Shown here: positions 59,086 to 64,000 of the stretch, one piece after another
How positions within the stretch are numbered: the first letter of the stretch is position 1
How the letters are laid out: each line of letters opens with the position of its first letter
Source of the DNA: QALR01 sp900552255
Lineage (GTDB): Bacteria; Bacillota; Clostridia; Oscillospirales; CAG-272
Direction: 5' to 3'
Assembly: GCA_048526005.1 (NCBI GenBank)
Contig: DBFVEH010000003.1
Span: 132,032 to 196,031, forward strand
Length of the DNA: 64,000 nt
The notes under the pieces: generated by a model
Database searches by the model: none
The model's input: only the letters and a program-made list of their open reading frames with translations
Told to the model about the DNA's origin: nothing
Program-made: the position numbers and the translations under genes

Positions 59086-61395
59086 TTATTCCTTTTTCTT
59101 CTTGACCACGACAAGAACCACAACTACAACGATCACAACAACCACGGCAACGATAGCTACAATCGCGCCGGTGGAAAGACCGGACGGGTCCTCTTCGTTA
59201 GAAGTCGTTGTGCCCGCCGTATCCGCCGTCGTCTCCTCAGGCGTGGTAACGGGAGGATCCGTCTCCTCCGGAACGTCGTCTTCATATTTCGCGTAAATCG
59301 TGACGGCATCCGTGGAATCGACCGTCTTGGAGAAATCAAACAGCGTCGTGCAGGCTTCGTCCGCATACCAAACGACCTTCTTGCCCTCCTGCGCCGTCAC
59401 CACCGGTTCACGGAAGGTTTCGCCGACCGCAGCATATCCCGCCGGATTGACCTTGTCGTTGACAAGCGTCGCGCCCTTGACGATCAGCTGTGCCGCTTTA
59501 TCGGCCTCTACCCACTTCGCGTAAAGAACCACCTCTCCCGCCTCGCTGGGATTGGAAACCTCATAATATTGAGTAAGCTCCAGATCCGTATACCAGCCGG
59601 CAAACACATAACCCTCTTTGTTCATCGGGAATTTTACGACGATCGGTTCGCCGACGGAAACCTTCTGCTCAAAGGCTTTGTCGTTCTCCGTCAATCCGCG
59701 GAAGAAAGAAACAAGGCAGACCGAGGGATCGACGGGATTCTTTGTGGTAGCATCGCTGTCATAATAGAAATCGCCTTCTTCAAAATGATAAACCACTCGC
59801 GTATAATAAAACGTTTTGGATGTCAAGCCGTCAAATATGCCGGCATATTTCCCGTCCGCATCCGTCTGAACGTCGATCGATCTCAAGATGTTGGAATAAT
59901 CATATTTATCGGAAATCTGCAGGGTGACACCCGTCAGTGTCTGTCCCTTGGTATCCGTGATCTGCCCTCTCATCGTCAGACTGTCCGATGTTACGACAGT
60001 GCCTCTCGCATCGGTCGGGAAATCTGCCGTTTTCGTGCCGGTAACCTTGATTTTCATCTCGTGTCCGGCATCCGACAGAATTTCGATTTTCAGCTGGAAG
60101 AAGTCATTCCAAACCTCACCGAGCGTAGTATGCCAAGTCCCGCTCCACGGGAACGCATAATCCTCGCAGTTAAAGACCTGTCCTTTCACGCCGAATACAC
60201 CGGAATTTGCCGGGAAAACAAGGTCAGCGCCTTCCTTTCTCGGCGCAAGTGCGGCAACGCCGATATCGGCGCCGTCGTTGCCTCCGCTGCCAAACAGCGT
60301 AGCGTAGTTTTCGTCGACATGCCAGATGATGATGCCCCTCGTTCCGTCATAATTCGTCTCACTGTCAAAATGAGCCGAACTGTTGTCGAAATAACGGTTT
60401 TCAATCAGATAATATTCGTTGGGATTCGGTGTTTCGATCTTCAGTATGTTGTATTTTCCCTCCGTGCTCTGACGGGAATAAAGCGTATACTCTCCGTCGG
60501 CAATCGTTGTGCTGGGATAGAAATTCAGCGCGGTCAAATGAAACGGATCAAGATAGGAGGGACTTTCTCCCGTGGCCTCTCCCGTATTTTTACCGGCAGA
60601 ACCGTTGCCGGCCATGACGGAAACCTTGCCGGCCGGAGAGTTGGCGCCGCCCCAGCTCTTGCTGGTATAGAGGTCAACCGTTCCAAGATAGTGGGCAAGC
60701 TCGTGGCAGAAGGTGCCAACCGTCAGCGGTGTCGTGTCGCTCATCATTTCACCGACCTTGATATAGCCGCCCGACATGGAGATTCCGCCCGCAGTCAACG
60801 TGGAGCCTATATAAAAAGCGTGATTGTTGGGAGTTTTGGTCGAACGTGTCGCCTCATAACCCGCGCAGATAAAGGCAATTGCGAGCTCGTCTTTTTCCAC
60901 CGATCCGCTTCCGTCGACGTCAAAGGATTTAAAATCCACGAATTCAGCGGCGGCGGCAATGGCCGCGCCGACCTCGCCGCGGTTTGTCCCGCCCGGATGA
61001 TTTGTATTGACTGTCACCTCGACGATACCGTCGTTCGCCACGTTTTTATGGCTTGCATCCACATAATTTTCCGCAGCCGGCACAAAACGGAAATTTCCGT
61101 CCGAGCAGGTCTCAAAAAAGGATTTCATGCTTTTCTCTCCGTCTCCGAAAAGCATCTCATACCAATAGGTGTCGTCTGTTGTTTTGATCAGCGTAGGGTC
61201 TGCGCCCTCCGGCCTGTAGTTGATTTTGATCACCAAAAGCGGAATATCACTCCAGCCGGTATATTCATAGCCCTCGTCCGCCTGCGAAGGGTTCGTTGCA
61301 ATCAAATTGACCGCAGACGCACCGATCGGAAGCATAAGGACCATGAATATCGCCGCAAGGGCTGCGGCCAAAATTCTTACAGTTCTGTTTTTCAT
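59086..61395 (-). CDS. M6-type zinc metalloprotease, membrane-anchored, copy 1
   Basis: A 769-residue secreted protein. Signal peptide to about residue 28 (LMLPIGASAV); M6 catalytic domain with an EF-hand-like loop DVDGSGSVEKDE at 159-170 and HELAHYLGTVDLY at 231-243 (HExxH plus a downstream Asp/His region); a middle Ig-like/carboxypeptidase-regulatory-like part near 480-560; then InlB-type Listeria-Bacteroides repeats (GYVFAGWYTDLELTQYYEV and a second one), a Thr/Glu-rich stalk, a C-terminal TM helix and KKKKE. It lies 3 bp after its paralogue, so the two are co-transcribed. Confidence 0.85.
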   Translation of the reverse strand: MKNRTVRILAAALAAIFMVLMLPIGASAVNLIATNPSQADEGYEYTGWSDIPLLVIKINYRPEGADPTLIKTTDDTYWYEMLFGDGEKSMKSFFETCSDGNFRFVPAAENYVDASHKNVANDGIVEVTVNTNHPGGTNRGEVGAAIAAAAEFVDFKSFDVDGSGSVEKDELAIAFICAGYEATRSTKTPNNHAFYIGSTLTAGGISMSGGYIKVGEMMSDTTPLTVGTFCHELAHYLGTVDLYTSKSWGGANSPAGKVSVMAGNGSAGKNTGEATGESPSYLDPFHLTALNFYPSTTIADGEYTLYSRQSTEGKYNILKIETPNPNEYYLIENRYFDNSSAHFDSETNYDGTRGIIIWHVDENYATLFGSGGNDGADIGVAALAPRKEGADLVFPANSGVFGVKGQVFNCEDYAFPWSGTWHTTLGEVWNDFFQLKIEILSDAGHEMKIKVTGTKTADFPTDARGTVVTSDSLTMRGQITDTKGQTLTGVTLQISDKYDYSNILRSIDVQTDADGKYAGIFDGLTSKTFYYTRVVYHFEEGDFYYDSDATTKNPVDPSVCLVSFFRGLTENDKAFEQKVSVGEPIVVKFPMNKEGYVFAGWYTDLELTQYYEVSNPSEAGEVVLYAKWVEADKAAQLIVKGATLVNDKVNPAGYAAVGETFREPVVTAQEGKKVVWYADEACTTLFDFSKTVDSTDAVTIYAKYEDDVPEETDPPVTTPEETTADTAGTTTSNEEDPSGLSTGAIVAIVAVVVVIVVVVVLVVVKKKKE

Positions 61396-61398
61396 CGC

Positions 61399-63846
61399 TT
61401 ACTCCTTTTCGTTTTTGTGGTTTTGCTTTTTCTTAAAAAGAATATATATCACTGCAATGGTCGCGATCACGACCGCCGCCGCAATAACAAGAATCAGTCC
61501 CGTATGTCCGCCTTTATCAGGCGTCACTGTGGGGGTGGTCGCCGGACCATCCGATGTTGTTTCCGTCGGAACAGTCGTTTCCGCAGGTACGGTGGTTTCC
61601 GCAGTATCCGGCGGGTCTGCCGTCGTTTCCGGAGGCTCGGTCTCGTCTTTGACCCACTTCGCGTAAATATCGACGCCGTCCGTGTTCTCCGCTGCCATAC
61701 CGAAATCGTATAAGGTCGTCAGCGCCTCGTCTATATACCAGCCGGCAAAGGTATATCCCGCTCTGTCCACAATATCCGGCACAACGAACGTATCTCCGAC
61801 CTCCGTCGCGAACGTCATCCCATACCGTGAGGTAGCGTTATGAATCGTGAGCACGGCGGCAAGCTCTTCGTCGATCCATTTGGCAAACAGCGTGATATCG
61901 GTAAGCTCGCTCTGCGTCGAATTCAGATCGAAACGCTCGGTATAATTCTCATCAAGATACCAGCCGCCGAAAAGATATCCGCTCTTTTTCATGGATCTTG
62001 TGACCGCATCCGGAATCGTATCGCCCGGCTTCAGATTGACGTCATAGGAGCGTTCCGCGGCCGTTTTGCCCATATAAAGATGCGCAACATAATAATCCCT
62101 CGGCACCGGAACGGCTGCCGTATATCCGATCGTGGATTTTTCGCTTCTGCCGCTGCCACCCTCCGTGAACGCCGTACAGAAATATTTGGTATTTTCCGCA
62201 AGGTCCTCAAAGGTATAGGAAAAATATCCGTATTCATCCGGCTTCAAATATACGATCTTAGCATCCGGATCCGATAAATAATCCTCTTTCGCTGATAGGA
62301 TCAACCCGCAGGAGGTCACGCTTCCGCCGTTCAAATCCTTGATTTTCGCTTTGAACGTAAGCTCGGAGGTGGTCTTGGATACCGAGGTCAGATTCAGTGT
62401 AGGCGGCAGCACCGCGGCGCCGGTCACTTTGATCTGCATTTCATCTCCGCGCTCGGAAATAATCTCGATTTTCAGACCGTATTCCGCGGCTTCCTCCTCC
62501 GTGAGGCTCGTATAGGCGGTTCCGCTGACCGGGAACTTATACTTACTGCTGTCAAAAGTGTAATACCGCTCATTGGCTCTCTCATTGTAGAAAAATCCAT
62601 ACGGGACGGAAAGACTGTTTACCCCCAAAAGAGCAATTCCCGGATCATGGCCGCTTCCTTCATTGTTGATGCGGCCTTTTGTGATCGAATATTCATCGAT
62701 GTGCCAAATGACGATCCCTCTCGCACCGCTGTCGATGGCGTCAAACATACTGTTTTCGATATCGCCGTTCCGGTTTTCGATCAGATAATACTCGCCGGGA
62801 TCCGGTGTATTTATCTTGATGATATTATAGGCGCCTGCCTCGCTCTGCCTCGAATATAACGTATATGTACCGTCAAGCGCCGTTTGTGCCGTCACAAAGC
62901 CAAGCGCGATCGCATGATACGGATCAAGGTAAGCGGGACTCGTTCCGCTTCTTTCTCCGGTATAGCTGTTATGGCTGCCGCTCGACATTAGCGACAAATT
63001 GGAGGCGTAGTTCCATTTGACGCCGTTGCCGTTGTGGTCGGTATCATAAAGGTCTGCCGCGCCGAGAAAATGTCCGAGCTCATGTGCGATGGTTCCCATC
63101 GTGATGCCCTCGGTGCTGCTTCCGTACTCCCCTACCCTGACAAAACCGCCGTTCTGGACCATGACGCCATCAAGCTCGCAGCCAGAGCCGGAGGTGTAAT
63201 GCGCATGCACGGCAAACAGATCCCGATTGCTTCCGTTATAAGCAGAGGAATATTCATAGCCGCCGCAGACATATACGACGGCAAGCTCCGTAGAGCTGAC
63301 GACCCCGTCGCCGTTTTTATCAAAGCTCGCAAAATCCACATATTCGTCCGCAGCCTTCAGCGCGGCGATTCGGGAGCTGTAATCCTCCGTGCTGACGTTT
63401 CCAGTGGCGCTCTGCGGATGCTTATAAGGGATCGTGACCGTCACAACGCCATCGTTTTCCCTGCCGCCCGCAGAAAGATTCGCATAGGTTTCCTCCGCAG
63501 GATAAAAGTAAAAGCTGCCGTTTGATATCACTTTATAATAATTTTTAAGCGATTTCCCCGTATCGGAAAAGCAGATCTCATTCCAATAGGAATCCGTCGT
63601 ATGCGTCCACTGCTCTCCGGTCTTCTTCAAAACATCGGAGCCGAGATTCAGATCAAATCCGTCCTTCCCGTCTCCGTCCGCGTCATAATTGATTTTGATA
63701 ATCAAAAGAGGGAGCGGTTCATAGCCGGAGCCCTCGTCGGCAAGCTCGTCAAGCACCCATGTATCCTCCGCCTGGACCAAAACCGGCATGAGTATAAACA
63801 CAAGCATCACCGCAAGCAGAAGCGCTGTGGCTCTTTTTATTCTCAT
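61399..63846 (-). CDS. M6-type zinc metalloprotease, membrane-anchored, copy 2
   Basis: An 815-residue paralogue of the next gene with the same plan: signal peptide (LLLAVMLVFILMPVLVQAE), EF-hand-like DKNGDGVVSSTE near residue 176, HELGHFLGAADLYD at 255-268, a fibronectin-like middle part, three InlB-type repeats (GYLFGGWYLDENYTERF, GYTFAGWYIDEALTTLY and a partial one), a Thr/Glu/Pro stalk and a C-terminal TM helix with a KKKQNHKNEKE tail. The ATG at 63846 has GGGGGAGGGG before it. Host or dietary protein could be the substrate; this is not shown by sequence. Confidence 0.85.
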   Translation of the reverse strand: MRIKRATALLLAVMLVFILMPVLVQAEDTWVLDELADEGSGYEPLPLLIIKINYDADGDGKDGFDLNLGSDVLKKTGEQWTHTTDSYWNEICFSDTGKSLKNYYKVISNGSFYFYPAEETYANLSAGGRENDGVVTVTIPYKHPQSATGNVSTEDYSSRIAALKAADEYVDFASFDKNGDGVVSSTELAVVYVCGGYEYSSAYNGSNRDLFAVHAHYTSGSGCELDGVMVQNGGFVRVGEYGSSTEGITMGTIAHELGHFLGAADLYDTDHNGNGVKWNYASNLSLMSSGSHNSYTGERSGTSPAYLDPYHAIALGFVTAQTALDGTYTLYSRQSEAGAYNIIKINTPDPGEYYLIENRNGDIENSMFDAIDSGARGIVIWHIDEYSITKGRINNEGSGHDPGIALLGVNSLSVPYGFFYNERANERYYTFDSSKYKFPVSGTAYTSLTEEEAAEYGLKIEIISERGDEMQIKVTGAAVLPPTLNLTSVSKTTSELTFKAKIKDLNGGSVTSCGLILSAKEDYLSDPDAKIVYLKPDEYGYFSYTFEDLAENTKYFCTAFTEGGSGRSEKSTIGYTAAVPVPRDYYVAHLYMGKTAAERSYDVNLKPGDTIPDAVTRSMKKSGYLFGGWYLDENYTERFDLNSTQSELTDITLFAKWIDEELAAVLTIHNATSRYGMTFATEVGDTFVVPDIVDRAGYTFAGWYIDEALTTLYDFGMAAENTDGVDIYAKWVKDETEPPETTADPPDTAETTVPAETTVPTETTSDGPATTPTVTPDKGGHTGLILVIAAAVVIATIAVIYILFKKKQNHKNEKE

Positions 63847-63917
63847 CAAAATCCCCTCCCCCATATTTCAGCCATAAATTTCGGTCGTCCTTCAAACCGC
63901 TAACTGCTCTAATAAGC

Positions 63918-64000
63918 TTAGATATACACAAGCATAGCGACGCAGCCGAGCACCAAAAGCAAAGCAAGAAAGCCGCAAAGAGCTCTTACCAATATTTTTT
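63918..64000 (-). CDS. C-terminal end of a membrane protein (partial)
   Basis: The minus-strand frame entering from beyond the window ends with a hydrophobic tail, KILVRALCGFLALLLVLGC then VAMLVYI and TAA at 63918-63920. It looks like the last TM helix of a membrane protein upstream of the proteases. Only 26 codons are visible, so it is tentative. Confidence 0.35.
   Translation of the reverse strand, partial: KILVRALCGFLALLLVLGCVAMLVYI

Noticed and set aside
59008..61713. A 901-codon open frame antisense to an M6 protease
   Set aside because: Shadow frame, Arg/Ile-rich, no motif; the minus-strand gene has HExxH, signal peptide and anchor.

Overview
The window reads as a chromosome segment from an anaerobic, probably spore-forming member of the Clostridia, most like the Oscillospirales/Christensenellales-type gut lineages. 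The support is family-level: a nusB–TsaD-like–xseA–xseB–ispA block, a TIGR03960/TIGR03936 radical-SAM pair, YerC, AddB, CwlD, a SpoIIQ-like M23 protein, a divergent ParE/ParC pair, a pyrophosphate-type phosphofructokinase, DUF1292 and many Thr/Glu/Pro-rich lipoproteins. Base composition is moderately GC-rich in most genes and drops in the lipoprotein cluster near 40-46 kb. TTG and GTG starts are common, and several ORF starts were moved to the codon with the best ribosome-binding site. There are no rRNA or tRNA genes, no CRISPR array, no complete IS and no complete prophage.

Layout. 0-4.3 kb (minus): ispA, xseB, xseA, a TsaD paralogue and nusB in one operon from a clear promoter, then acpP with its own promoter and terminator. 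4.3-6.8 kb: a small membrane protein, a tight three-gene cassette of unknown function (5.0-6.0 kb) and a convergent membrane-anchored protein. 6.8-9.0 kb (minus): trpS and a WecA/TagO-type sugar-phosphate transferase. 9.3-18 kb (plus): a MecA-like adaptor, a short structured intergenic element with a perfect promoter, a family-4 uracil-DNA glycosylase, an AEC transporter, a tandemly duplicated structured repeat of about 408 bp, then a five-gene run (PPi-type PFK, 2-hydroxyacid dehydrogenase, OYE-family reductase, methyltransferase, Hsp33). 18-20.8 kb (plus): ECF sigma factor, putative membrane partner, serpin lipoprotein.

20.9-33.5 kb (minus): ribokinase, flavoprotein, SDR, yerC, the radical-SAM pair, addB, a membrane protein, a QueG-like iron-sulfur protein and two GNAT-like proteins. 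33.5-39.5 kb (plus): topoisomerase IIA B and A subunits, an orphan OmpR-type regulator with a partly degenerate receiver, and a SpoIIQ-like protein behind a sequence matching sigma-F/G promoters. 39.8-46 kb (plus): two pairs of paralogous lipoproteins; three of the four genes have their own TTGACA promoter, and the last gene is broken by a frameshift. 46.1-54.2 kb (minus): a 6S-like RNA, DUF1292 protein, pgsA, rimO, cysS, pckA, an LLH-holin/XhlA-like pair behind a structured leader, and a tyrosine recombinase. 54.4-57.3 kb (plus): a membrane protein, cwlD, radA. 57.3-64 kb (minus): a GH20-like glycosidase and two tandem surface-anchored M6-type metalloproteases, with the tail of one more gene at the window edge.

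The best candidates for something undescribed are the 408-bp tandem element at 11.7-12.6 kb, whose two full copies keep at least four hairpins through compensatory base changes; the three-way-junction element at 10.0-10.14 kb; and the sigma factor–partner–serpin module at 18.1-20.8 kb.
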